Origin: Carettochelys insculpta
Taxonomy: Eukaryota > Chordata > Testudines > Carettochelyidae
Direction of reading: 5' to 3'
Assembly: GCF_033958435.1 (NCBI RefSeq)
Contig: NC_134148.1
Span: forward strand, 10,580,501 to 10,644,500
Length of the DNA: 64,000 nt
The notes below the pieces were generated by a model. It saw nothing but the letters and a program-made list of their open reading frames with translations, was not told the DNA's origin and did not search any database. The position numbers were made by a program, and so were the translations under genes. Below are positions 55,099-64,000 of the stretch, in pieces. The number at the start of each line of letters is the position of its first letter. Position 1 is the first letter of the stretch.

Positions 55099-55960
55099 GT
55101 AAAGAATGTGCCGGCAGGAGCTCAATGCTGCTGAAGAGTGTGGAGAATGTGTCCTTCAGAGGTCATTTGCATGAAAATGCAAAGGTGTGCTTATGTAGTG
55201 CCTTTTAAACAAAGGCTGATGGGAGCAGGTAAAGCAACAAGATGGTTGTCTATTGTAAACAACATATGATAAAGCCACAATTTATGCTATCACCCAGTGT
55301 AAGAATTGTGGAGTCTCACCAATGCTTGAAGTTGTGAGGGTACAGGGCAGCCATCACCACTGTGTAAGTGATGCATTGGGAGGTGAAGAAGTTCAAATGT
55401 ATTTGAACAGTGTGAGCAGAGAACTGGTCAAACCAGTCTTACAGCTGTATAGCCAAAAGCCTTCCAGCCAGCTGGTTCAACTACTATCCCTCCCCACTTC
55501 TTCACCTCCCAATGCTTAGATGGAGGGACCCCTGTGCAATCCATATCTTACATATCTTATTCTGTGAGACTACACCTGGGTGGATATTGAGATGCTGTGG
55601 CTAGGTCCAGAACTGAATGCCACTATGAGTTGAAATCTCTGGTAGCTGAAGCTTCGGAGAGCTGGAATCACAGGGTTTTGCCTACAGAAAAACCCACAAG
55701 ACGGCAGACAGGTGGTTGGTTAGAGAAGCGGCTGGCAGGTAGGAGAAGCAGTGGGTGGCCAGCAGGAGCGACCGGTGGCTGGCCAGTAGAAGAAGCAGGA
55801 GGTGGTTGGCAGGAGTGACTGGCAGAGGGCCGTTAGAAGCAGGAGTGGGCGGCTGGTAGGCAAAGCAATGAGTGGCTGGAAGGAGTGACTTGCAGGTAGC
55901 TGGTGGGGCCGCTGGCAGGGGCAAGTGGAAAGCCAGACCAGCAAAAAGGTGGCATTGCCT
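55099..55960 (+). mobile_element. LTR, family 1, copy 2 (right end unclear)
   Basis: Begins TGTAAAGAATGTGCCGGCAG and shares long collinear blocks with copy 1: GGTCATTTGCATGAAAATGC, TTTATGCTATCACCCAGTGT, AAGAATTGTGGAGTCTCACC and, later, GGAATCACAGGGTTTTGCC. The central part is expanded by GGCTGGCAGGTAG-like imperfect repeats (about 55700-55930). Similarity to copy 1 fades after about 55960. Confidence 0.7.
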
Positions 55961-57806
55961 CAGGTTCAGTGAGGGAATTCAACAGGGTGATGTGTCAGGG
56001 CCTGCACTGACTGGACGGAGTTGTAAGTGGGGCATTTGAAGTGGGGGTACAGAGAAAGTTTGGGTATGTGGAGTGGCTCTTTACAGTATTGGACTGGTGA
56101 GCCTGAGAGGCCCAGGACACTGCTCAATCATACACTTAACTCTTCCTCATCAAGATCAACACATGTCAACAGGGTAGACACTGTTGCCTGTTACCACATA
56201 ATCTAATGTGCAATATGCATGATATTATGCATACTATATTTGCATGGAGGAAAGCAAAGAAGGAACAGCATGCAAAAACCTCTGCATACAGGACAAATCC
56301 TATCCTGCTTCTTCAGCAGAAGACAGCCTTGCCTGAAGTGAAACCAAGGCTGTTTCATATTGCCTAGAGAGCAGAGAAGATCTGGGGCAGCCATACAGAG
56401 GTCATACATCTCCACAACAGCTCCTGGGATGCTGCTGCACATTGGGAGGCCAGGGTATCTATCACAAGGCAATGTGCCAGCCATGCTCCATCAAAGCAGA
56501 GCTGTGTGGGGGTGCAATTAATGCAGAAATGACGCCAATCACAAGGAAGCCTGCAGGGGATGGGGAAGGGCCCTCACAGGAAAGCTTAGGGCACAGCTTA
56601 GCAGCACTGGGAATGGCATGTGGGGTAAGATGGTTTCATAAAAGCCCATCCCATGTCGTCATCTTGGCATTGTTAGCAGAGCAGCAGAGAACAGCTGTGA
56701 AACCTGAGAAGGGAGGAGCTTCAGTCAGACGCTGCTTCCTTTCCCACCTCCCTGCAGTCTCTCACCAGCGGACTTCCAGCATGCTCAGTAATGAGGGCTG
56801 CACACTTCTTCTAGATAACAGGCCTGGCACCCTCTGCTGTATTTAAATATGAGAGTACTGGGTGGGCGTCAGCTTTCAGCCTGGTGGAGTCACAGCTGCT
56901 GCATTCCACGTGGCGTCTCAGAGCCACGTGCAGTGGGACTAATGGTTTCTCCACATGCTGCTCCTGATGAGTTACATCAGAAGCCAATTATTACACTCGT
57001 TTATTGGGCAATTTTATAACAACCTCAAATTTGTGCAGTGCCTGGAGGCCCTTTGCCATACTGCACTCAGGAAAGCTGGAGCAATAAGTTACTCACCACC
57101 AGCTTATGTGAGGTTCAGGTGTGTTGGTGGGGGGTGGTGCAGGTGTCAGGCCTTCCTACTGGACTGTCTCATATTTCTCCTTTAGTAACAGTAATTTCTC
57201 CTTTAGGTAACTGGTCCCGAACCCCTCAGGGTAGCATTGATCATCTGAGGCTATGTGAAAGGAGCAGGCAGGTTTCACTCTGGTTCCTACTGAACAGCCC
57301 ACCCTAGCCACCGGACAACAAAACATCAGGTCTGAAGGAGTCAGGAGACTGAATATCTGCTCCATTAGAAAGGAACTGGCTCCACAGCAGGGTGAGCTGC
57401 ATGGCTGGGTAGCTGGTGGGGGGAAGTTTGCACTTCTCTCTCTTTTGCTAAATGATCTCTGTGTTCGAGATAAGTAGAAGAGCTTTATCTCCAGGCCTGA
57501 CATCCCAACTTCTCACAATACTTAGCTACTGGAAAGCAACAACAACAGCTGAGTGGAAGGAAGGTGCTAGCCTCAGCTAGACTGGGGTTGGGATTGGGGA
57601 AGAGGAGGCACGAGGCTTAGCAGTCTTACACCTGCTTATCAGCATCCTGCTGGGTTTTGTCTCTAATGTAAATTTCTGTCTCACCTACAAAGCACATACA
57701 TGGACTTCTGCACAGAACAGCCCCCTCTGGTGGGACAAAGCAAGTTAGTATCACCTCGCTCCAGCTTCTTTTTTTTCTGATTAGGGAAAACGCTAGTATT
57801 AACCTG
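55961..57806. other. Unassigned DNA
   Basis: The first few hundred bases may be the diverged right part of the LTR. The rest has no recognised gene or repeat. Open frames of up to about 134 codons have no known motif. Confidence 0.4.
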
Positions 57807-58083
57807 AGGGCAGGTCTACACTAGGGGAGAAAGTCAATCTAAGATGCACAACTCCAGCTTATGAGAATAGCGTAGTTGGACTTTACATACCTTGTCGAAT
57901 TTCTCCACTATACCCACAGCAGGAGGCTGATGGGATAAACTCTCCTGTTGCCTTCCCTTACGCCATGATCCCCAAGGATTCCCTCAGCATTTGATTTAGC
58001 AGGTCCTTGCTAGACCTGAGAAATGGAACCCTGGAAGATCAATCTTTGATGCACCAACCCAGCAGTAAGTTTAGACAAGCCCC
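57807..58083. mobile_element. Harbinger-type MITE (GTCAATCTAAGATGC family)
   Basis: The left end AGGGCAGGTCTACACTAGGG and right end TAAGTTTAGACAAGCCCC are inverted termini. Internal AAGTCAATCTAAGATGCACA, GAGAATAGCGTAGTTGGACT, GGAGGCTGATGGGATAAACT and CCCTGGAAGATCAATCTTTG follow the order of a common turtle MITE I recognise. Non-coding. Confidence 0.82.
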
Positions 58084-61000
58084 AAGTCCTGATATGAAGT
58101 GATTGGGCTTGTGGGGTACCAGGGAAACATAGGCATCAGGGACTGCGCCATAGGTCACACAGCAGGGAAAGAGCAAAGTCAGACACATCTGATTACAGAC
58201 ATAAATGAACAAAGAACTGCAACCCTGCCCCCAAACCTCAAACTCTGCCTCAAAAGCAATGGGAGTTGCATCACTTCCTGCGTTCCAAAATAAGCGCTCT
58301 TGCCATCCACACATGCTTGCTTTACTGCATAAACTGCGGCAATGCCTAGCAGCCCCAAACAAGGAACAAGTGCTCCATTGTGAAGCTGCTGTGCGTGAAT
58401 ATGCATGCATGCTGACGCACACGCACACACAGAGAAACTGTCCCCTGCTACAGCAAAGCCCTTTAGTGCTACAGACGATGGAATGTTGGCCAGAACTGCC
58501 AGACAAGCCTAGGGGAAGGGCTCTCGGCACGCCGTCTGCCTCATGCTGCCCCATTTCTTCCCACAAGGCTTAAACTTGCCCTGACATGCGAAGTTCATCA
58601 CCTTTTCAGTTTGAAACAGTAATTTCCCAGTGGTTTGGGTTGCAATACAGGGAGGGAAGCGGTGCCCCAAAATTCACAACCTTTTCTTAGTGTCGATCAC
58701 TCCTGCTATGTAGAAAACACGTTTGATTTAAATCCTTTGTTCCCTGTGGATTTGTTGCAAATGTACTGCAGCAGGGTACAGGACGGTTATGCAGTTTCTT
58801 CAGTTACATTGTACCATGCCAAGCCCTCGGAGCAGAGCGCATTTCCTACCAACCTTATGGGAAGTACTCAAGTAGGACTCTGAATGGGTAACTGCATAAG
58901 ACTGGGGTGGGGTGAGTTTTACAAGCCTGGCCAGGAATCCCACAGGCCCAAACAGATTTAGAAATGTTATTGGTGTGCCCATCCCCTCCCTGCACCTCAG
59001 GCTTGTGTGAGTCCTCTGAAAGGCCTAGAGCGACTAGATAAGGGTTGTTGCAGAGAGCAGAGAAGGCTGTGGGGAGCTGAAGCAGTGTAAAGCCAAAGGA
59101 GGAGATGGCTGAGGGAAATCCAGCCCTGACAGTTGAACCTTCTGCAAGGTGCAGCAATGAAATTCCTCTCAGACAGGTGGCTTGCTGAGGAGGCAGCAAG
59201 AGGCGTGCTAGGGTTCTGCCCCACCCTTGTCCTTCTGTGCCTCTGCGCAGTGCACAAATGTCCCCCCAAACAATCACAGCCTGGGCGGAGGGCGTGGGCA
59301 GAACAGCTCTGTGATGGGAAAGAGGAGAAAGAGGCTGGTGTATGAAGGCACAGCAGTGAGCTGCTAGGCTCAGCGGTCCCCAGGTGAGTGCTTGTGCTTC
59401 CTTACATTCCCCACCTCGCATCATCTCCCTTGGGTGGTTAATGGGAAGCCCTGCTCTTCCAAGCCACCTGTCCTGCGGTATGAGGAGGAGGGCAGTGCCT
59501 GGCCAATAGGCCTGGTGGAGATGATGGGAGGGGGACTCCACCCTTCTTGTGTACAGAATAGCAGAGCCACCACAGCAGAATCAGAGAGGATCTCTGTCCC
59601 CAGGCTTTGCAATGAAGTTATTTTCTTGTTTTCAGTGAACACTGTGTGCCCAGCAGTCAGGTTCTGGAGACAGGGCTCAGATTATAAGGAAGAGATCTGG
59701 AGGCTTGAAAGCTGAGATTTCCAGTTCAACCATAAGTAGGTACTGTACTCTAGAACCCAAGCATGGGATTCCAGGAAACCCAAGTTCTTGACCCTGTGCC
59801 ATCTTTTGCTTTTCTAGGCTACAAATAGATATTTAGGGTTAGGAAACTAATTTAGCTGAACCAGTCTACCTGGTGATGGGGGAGAAATCAGGGGTGACTT
59901 GTTCAGTTCTCTGTATGTTTAGTGAAAAATTCTCCTTCCGCCCCCACCTCCAATGTGCCCTATTTGAAGAGGATACAAGGGTAGTGGATTTGAGAGGGAG
60001 GCCTAAATTCAGGCATCCAAAGGAAGCTCAGCTGCAACTTTGCATACACAAAGTCCTGGATTTGTTCACAGAAACTTTCCTTGTGATTAAAACTAGATTC
60101 TAGGGAACTGCCTTTTACTTTTAAACTATGACCAGGCCTGTGTTCTGGGGGAGGGGCTCAAGGGATGTGAACACCCTACCCCTTCCAAGAGGCTGTCCCA
60201 CCTTTTCCCCACTTCACCCCCAGCCTGACCCCTGGTCCCCTCCCTGACCAGTCCAGCTGGGGATTACCGGGGCAGGGGGGTGGGTCGGCAGCAGCATCCC
60301 CAGGGGACTGTCCCCTGCAGACTCCCTCACTCCCCTGCACTCACAGCATGGCTCAGCACTGCTGCCTCCTGACCTGCCTGGCAGCTGCAAGCGTCCCAGT
60401 ACCTGGGGAGAAGTGGGGCTCAGCAGGCGGGGAGGCCAAGGCAGAGCGCCATGTGGTGAGTGCAGGGGAAGAGGGAGGCTGTGGGCCGAATGGGGAGCTG
60501 GATCTTTGGGGCAAACTGGGTGGGTGCTGGGGGGGAGCTCCTTGGGCCAAGTGTGGGGGAGGGGGTTTGGGCTGAGCAGGAGGCTCTGTTCCTGCATTCA
60601 GGTTGGTGGGGGATACTGGGGCCTTGTGAGGGGAGTTCGGTCTGAGCAGGGGTGTGGTGGGATGGTTAGGTGGTGAGGATGTAGGGCCTTGCGAGGGAGT
60701 TCAGTCTGAGCGCGAGGGGCAGGGCGAGATGCAGAGCACAGTGTGTGCAGCAGGGGTGGTTCGTAGTTACAAAAAAAAAAAAAAAAGGCACCTCTTCTCC
60801 CACCGCCCAGAAATGCCGGCGTACAGGCCTGATGCCTGAGCGGCACGGATCCAATAGTTCTTACGCTCTGGAGTCTTTCGAATGGTTAAGTAATGCTGCT
60901 TGCTTGGGTTCCTTTGGTCTAATATGGGTGAGTGAGAAAGGAGACTGCCAATGATGAAAGTATTTTCCAGAGCTCTCCTTGTAAGACTTGAAATTTAATT

Positions 61001-61122
61001 TTCAGGGCTGGGCAAAAGTCCAGGGCATTGACTCCACAGCGGCTGTGTAAGTTACAAAGAGGAATTAAATAGCACTCTTGTAGCTTTGCCTCTCTGAGTG
61101 CTCTTGAAAGGCTACATCTACA
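58084..61122. other. Unassigned DNA with a G-rich stretch and A-run
   Basis: No gene that can be supported. Long overlapping frames occur around 58.0-59.5 kb on the minus strand (175 and 228 codons) without recognisable motifs. About 60240-60760 is G-rich with GGGAGCT and GGGGGAG words, and a 16-base A run lies at 60771-60786. The G-rich part resembles the interior of the hAT copies near 0.2-0.65 and 10.7-11.0 kb, but no termini were found. Confidence 0.4.
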
Positions 61123-62690
61123 TGTAAGGAATGTGGCAGCTGGAACACAATGCTGCTGAAGGCTGGGAGGATTGTGTCTCCCAGAGATCATTTGCATGAG
61201 AATGCAAAGGTGTGCATATGTGATACCTTGCAAACAAAGCCTGATAGGAAGCAATGAAATTTTGTCTATTGTAAACACGTTGTAAAATCACAATTTATGC
61301 TAACATAAAATATAACAATTGTGAAATCTTGGCCTCCTGGGCTGTCCCAGCAGAAGGCTGGAAGATCAGTGGCTCAGGAGGTGGCAAAGGCTGCGCGGGG
61401 CCTTGCCCACCTGTGGCCTCCCCGGTCTCTGGGTCACTTCTCTGGGACTTCTTCCTTTGGCCCCCTCCCCCTTTGCCTGTGGGGCCACATCCCGGGCCCC
61501 TCTGGATGACCTCCCAACCTCCTGGATTTCTTGGGGGAGGAGAGAGGGCTCCCCTGCCCTCCTCCCACCTGCCTTTCCCTCCGGCTCTCTCCTCTGTGAT
61601 TTCCCCACTGTGGCTCAGTGCCTCACCATTTGGTGGCTGGACTGAACAATCTGAGTCAATAGATAAAATCGGTTAGTTTCCAGGTGAAACTGATTTTTCC
61701 CCAGTTGCCAAAAATCCAGAAATGAAAACCTTTCGATCAGGTGGACTGTAGCTTTTGGAATGTCCTTGTCAGAGGATATTTCAAACCAAAACAGTGAGGT
61801 TGGAAGGGAAATATTGGGACAAAATGCTGACCAGAAGCGACATTTGTCAGCTGAAATGGTTCATTTGACTATGTCAAAATGATTGGGTTTAAAAATGTTA
61901 AAATGCTCCAAGTTGTTGTGGAGGACAGAGCAGGTCATCATAACTGTGTAAGACATGGATTACACAGAGCTCCCCTGGTTTAAAGCATTGTAAAGCAGCA
62001 GGGGAGAGGTGCTAGTTGAACTAACTAGCTGAGTGCCTTGGCCCGGCCTATGCTATTTAGCTATAAACCTAATTTTACTAGCTTTCCCCACCTGTTAAAA
62101 AAGTCAAGCTAGATACTAGTGTTTTTTATGAGACTTCACTTTGGTAGATATTAAGAGCTGAAATCACAAGGTGGCAGCCAACGGTGCTAAGGTCTGAAAT
62201 CACAGAGTGGCAGCTGAGGCTGGTAAGAGCTGAAATTACAGGGTTTTGCTTCAGGCCAAACCCACAGCGGATGGGTGGAAGGCACAACTGGTGGGTGGCT
62301 GGTATGAGGAGCGGCCAGCAGGTGGCAGTCAGCAGGCTGCTGCAGACAAGTGGACAGCTGCACTACCCTGGCGATGTATATGTGGGCTCTGGGTCTTGGA
62401 CTGCACCGTGAGAAGTACACCCTGTAACTGTGTGGGGTAAAGGCAGAGAGCCCTCAGCAAGAGACTTGGTTCTGTAAAGTATTGGGATGGTACCTTGTTA
62501 AACGGGTTTCTCTCTCCTTTGTTTAGATATAGTGCATATGTCACTGTGTAAACTTGGGTTAGGTTATAGTTATTAAATAAACTGTTTCCATCTTAGACTC
62601 TGTGCTTGCGAGAGGGGGAGAACTGCCTTGCAGGCACCCAGCAAGTGGGGTGAGATTGTCCAAGGCCACTGGGTGGGGGCTCGAGCTCAT
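61123..62690 (+). mobile_element. LTR, family 1, copy 3, interrupted
   Basis: Begins TGTAAGGAATGTGGCAGCTG and follows copy 1 to about 61330 (TCACAATTTATGCTAACAT). Similarity resumes at about 61910 (AAGTTGTTGTGGAGGACAGA, then GTAAGACATGGATTACACAG). It continues through ACAGGGTTTTGCTTC to CACTGGGTGGGGGCTCGAGC at about 62690, close to the copy 1 block near 32480. An AATAAA at 62574-62579 could be the LTR poly(A) signal. The right TTACA end is not seen. Confidence 0.68.
61331..61909. other. Insert within LTR family 1 copy 3
   Basis: About 580 bp absent from the other two LTR copies. The first half is C/T-rich. The second half (61670-61905) has GAAAT, AAATGG and CAAAATG words like old hAT MITEs. 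No termini could be defined. Confidence 0.45.
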
Positions 62691-63092
62691 AATGGCCATT
62701 ACTCAGCCGACAAAGGTCCTGTGCTGCCTGCTTCAGTTGCAGAGGGACTCACAACCCAGCAGGGCATCAGCTGAAATCTGCTGACTGGAGTCCCCTGAGT
62801 GGAGGGGCACCCACCCCCCATTGTTGTGGTTCCCCCCAGGAAGTCCCCTGAAGAGAGGTTGCCCACCCTGCCGTCATTGGGGTCCCCACATGTGGGGAGG
62901 GAGGCCAAGGCTACCTTGCTGCTCCAGCCCCAAGGGCCACTGCAAAAGGCTATTCAAGCACCCTTGAGAAGGCTTCTTTTCCTGGGCACTTAAACCTCTC
63001 CTACCCCCTCAAAATGAAATCATGCCTTTGAGCTCGGTGTGATTTCTTGTCCCGCAAGGTGGGGAACACAAATCAACATGGGCGGGTGGGGG
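62691..63092. other. Unassigned DNA
   Basis: GC-rich in the middle (62790-62940). No recognised gene or repeat. Confidence 0.4.
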
Positions 63093-63290
63093 GAGAGTGA
63101 TTGCCACTGAAGGCACAGGTGGGCAGTGAAACTCCTTTGTCCGCAGCAGCCACACAGCTGAGGGAACCAGGTGGGGAGGGGTAGAGAGTGATTGCCACTG
63201 GTGGCACAGCTGCCCAGTGAAACTCCCTTGTCTGCAACAGAAGTGTGGCTGAGGGAACTGGGCGGGGGGGCGGGCACTGAAGGCACAGCG
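63093..63290. repeat. Tandem duplication, 91-bp period
   Basis: GAGAGTGATTGCCACTG at 63093 recurs at 63184. The two units share GTGAAACTCC...TTGTC-type and GCTGAGGGAAC blocks, followed by a partial third unit (CACTGAAGGCACAGCG). Confidence 0.75.
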
Positions 63291-63319
63291 CATTCTCGTT
63301 GCTGCCACTTAACCCCCGC

Positions 63320-63796
63320 CAACCAAAAAAGAACATTCATTCATTATGGCACTGTTGATTTATTCGCATTGTGGCAGAGACATACCTAGGTGCCATGTGC
63401 GTTACAGCTCAGTCATAAAGCTGGTTTTTTAAAGCGGGCCTTACTGCTGCAGTCTGTGTGTGGGTACTGGCGGATGGCGTGTAGATGGCTGCAGGTAAAC
63501 CCAGCCTATTGCCTCCACCTTAGAATTACAGATAGGTGGGAAAGTCTCCCACCTTGATTTGCATATGTTGTGCAAACTAGAGCATGCTGTAATAATGGTG
63601 GGGATATTAGCTTCAGAAACATCCAAATGAGTCGATAAACAACTGAACCTCACTTTCAAACATCCAAAGGTGCATTCCACCACCATTCTGCACCTGTTTA
63701 GTCTGTGATTAAAGTTTTCCTTGCTGGGGTCCGGGGCCGCTGTGTAGGGTTTCATCACGCAGGGAAGCAGAGTATAGACACAGCTTTGGACTGAAT
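63320..63796 (-). mobile_element. Harbinger fragment: transposase 3' part
   Basis: Contains the C-terminal transposase exon and, below it, an AT-rich tail with ATTCATTCATTATGGC, like the 3' region of the full-length turtle Harbinger. The upstream part is cut by a family B MITE at 63797. Confidence 0.72.
63441..63790 (-). pseudogene. Harbinger transposase, C-terminal remnant
   Basis: The minus-strand translation includes CVMKPYTAAPDPSKENFNHR, LNRCRMVVECTFGCLKVRFS, CLSTHLDVSEANIPTIITAC and SSLHNICKSRWETFPP. This is the last third of a Harbinger DDE transposase. The final catalytic glutamate is visible (MVVECTFG), and the conserved NI..VI.AC..LHNIC block follows. The first two aspartates lie upstream and are not present before the MITE. 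The open frame runs on into MITE sequence upstream (63797 and beyond), so its apparent N-terminus is not transposase. Closer in wording to the copy family at 12939-14436 than to the 33.0-kb element. Non-functional. Confidence 0.8.
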
Positions 63797-64000
63797 GGCT
63801 ACGTCTACACGTGAAGCCAACATCGAAATAGCTTATTTCGATGTAGCAACGTCTACACGTCCTCCAGGGCTGGCAACGTCGATGTTCAACTTCGACGTTG
63901 CGTGGCACCACATCGAAATAGGCGCTGCGAGGGAACGTCTACATGCCAAAGTAGCACACATCGAAATAAGGGTGCCAGGCACAGCTGCAGACAGGGTCAC
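63797..64000 (+). mobile_element. Harbinger MITE, family B, copy 4 (cut by window edge)
   Basis: The left end GGCTACGTCTACACGTGAAG is followed by CATCGAAATAGC and GTCCTCCAGGGCTGGCAACG, collinear with copy 3 at 24580. The element continues past the window. It interrupts the Harbinger transposase remnant. Confidence 0.88.

Noticed and set aside
58855..59541. 228-codon open frame on the minus strand
   Set aside because: No domain, signal or repeat match that I recognise. Overlapping frames exist on the other strand. It starts and ends without splice or poly(A) support. Transcript data could revive it.

Overview
This window reads as vertebrate intergenic or intronic DNA, most likely from a turtle. 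The evidence is the repeat mix, not a host gene. It holds CR1-type LINEs with the standard 3' end, a Tx1-like LINE, DIRS and Penelope-like retroelements, endogenous retrovirus LTRs, several hAT elements, one Tigger-like element, and an unusually heavy load of PIF/Harbinger elements and their MITEs. I recognise several of these families from turtle genomes from memory; that is an inference, not a search result. I found no host protein-coding gene, tRNA, rRNA or CRISPR array that I could defend. Almost every credible coding stretch is transposon-derived, and the ones I could follow carry frameshifts, stops or truncations.

Layout. 1-5.4 kb: the tail of a hAT element, a degenerate minisatellite, a complete 321-bp hAT MITE and unassigned AT-rich DNA. 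5.4-11 kb: CR1 fragments, a hammerhead-like Penelope remnant, a Harbinger-type MITE, a badly decayed Harbinger copy with pieces of both its genes, and a hAT element containing a 29-bp perfect hairpin. 11.2-16.6 kb: a cluster of Harbinger elements packed end to end, then a MITE that has captured a 97-bp inverted copy of DNA lying about 1 kb away. 17-25 kb: Penelope-like and MIR-like remnants, two adjacent hAT elements (one split by a Tigger-like insert), and two copies of a 0.7-kb Harbinger MITE. 25-32.6 kb: a Tx1-like LINE 5' portion with broken ORF1, a palindromic Penelope-like insertion with a 12-bp target duplication, and a 624-bp Tx1 3' end with a 14-bp target duplication that lands across the edge of a solo LTR.

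The centrepiece is 33.0-37.0 kb. It is a near full-length, two-gene Harbinger element: a Myb/SANT-like DNA-binding protein on the + strand (two exons) facing a DDE transposase on the - strand (two exons), within matching terminal repeats and abutted by a MITE. Both genes are frameshifted, so this copy should be inactive. Its ends resemble those of the MITEs scattered through the window, so its lineage is a reasonable candidate source of the mobilising machinery.

37.4-64 kb: mostly unassigned DNA dotted with a solo LTR bearing a 5-bp duplication, a DIRS fragment with recombinase-like coding sequence, an LTR that took in a MITE, a hAT element, CR1 inside a MITE, two more copies of the first LTR family, and a Harbinger transposase remnant interrupted by a MITE that runs off the right edge.

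The elements do not form a host pathway. They form a layered insertion record, and several nesting relationships can be ordered in time from target duplications. All family names rest on recognised sequence and protein similarity without a database search.
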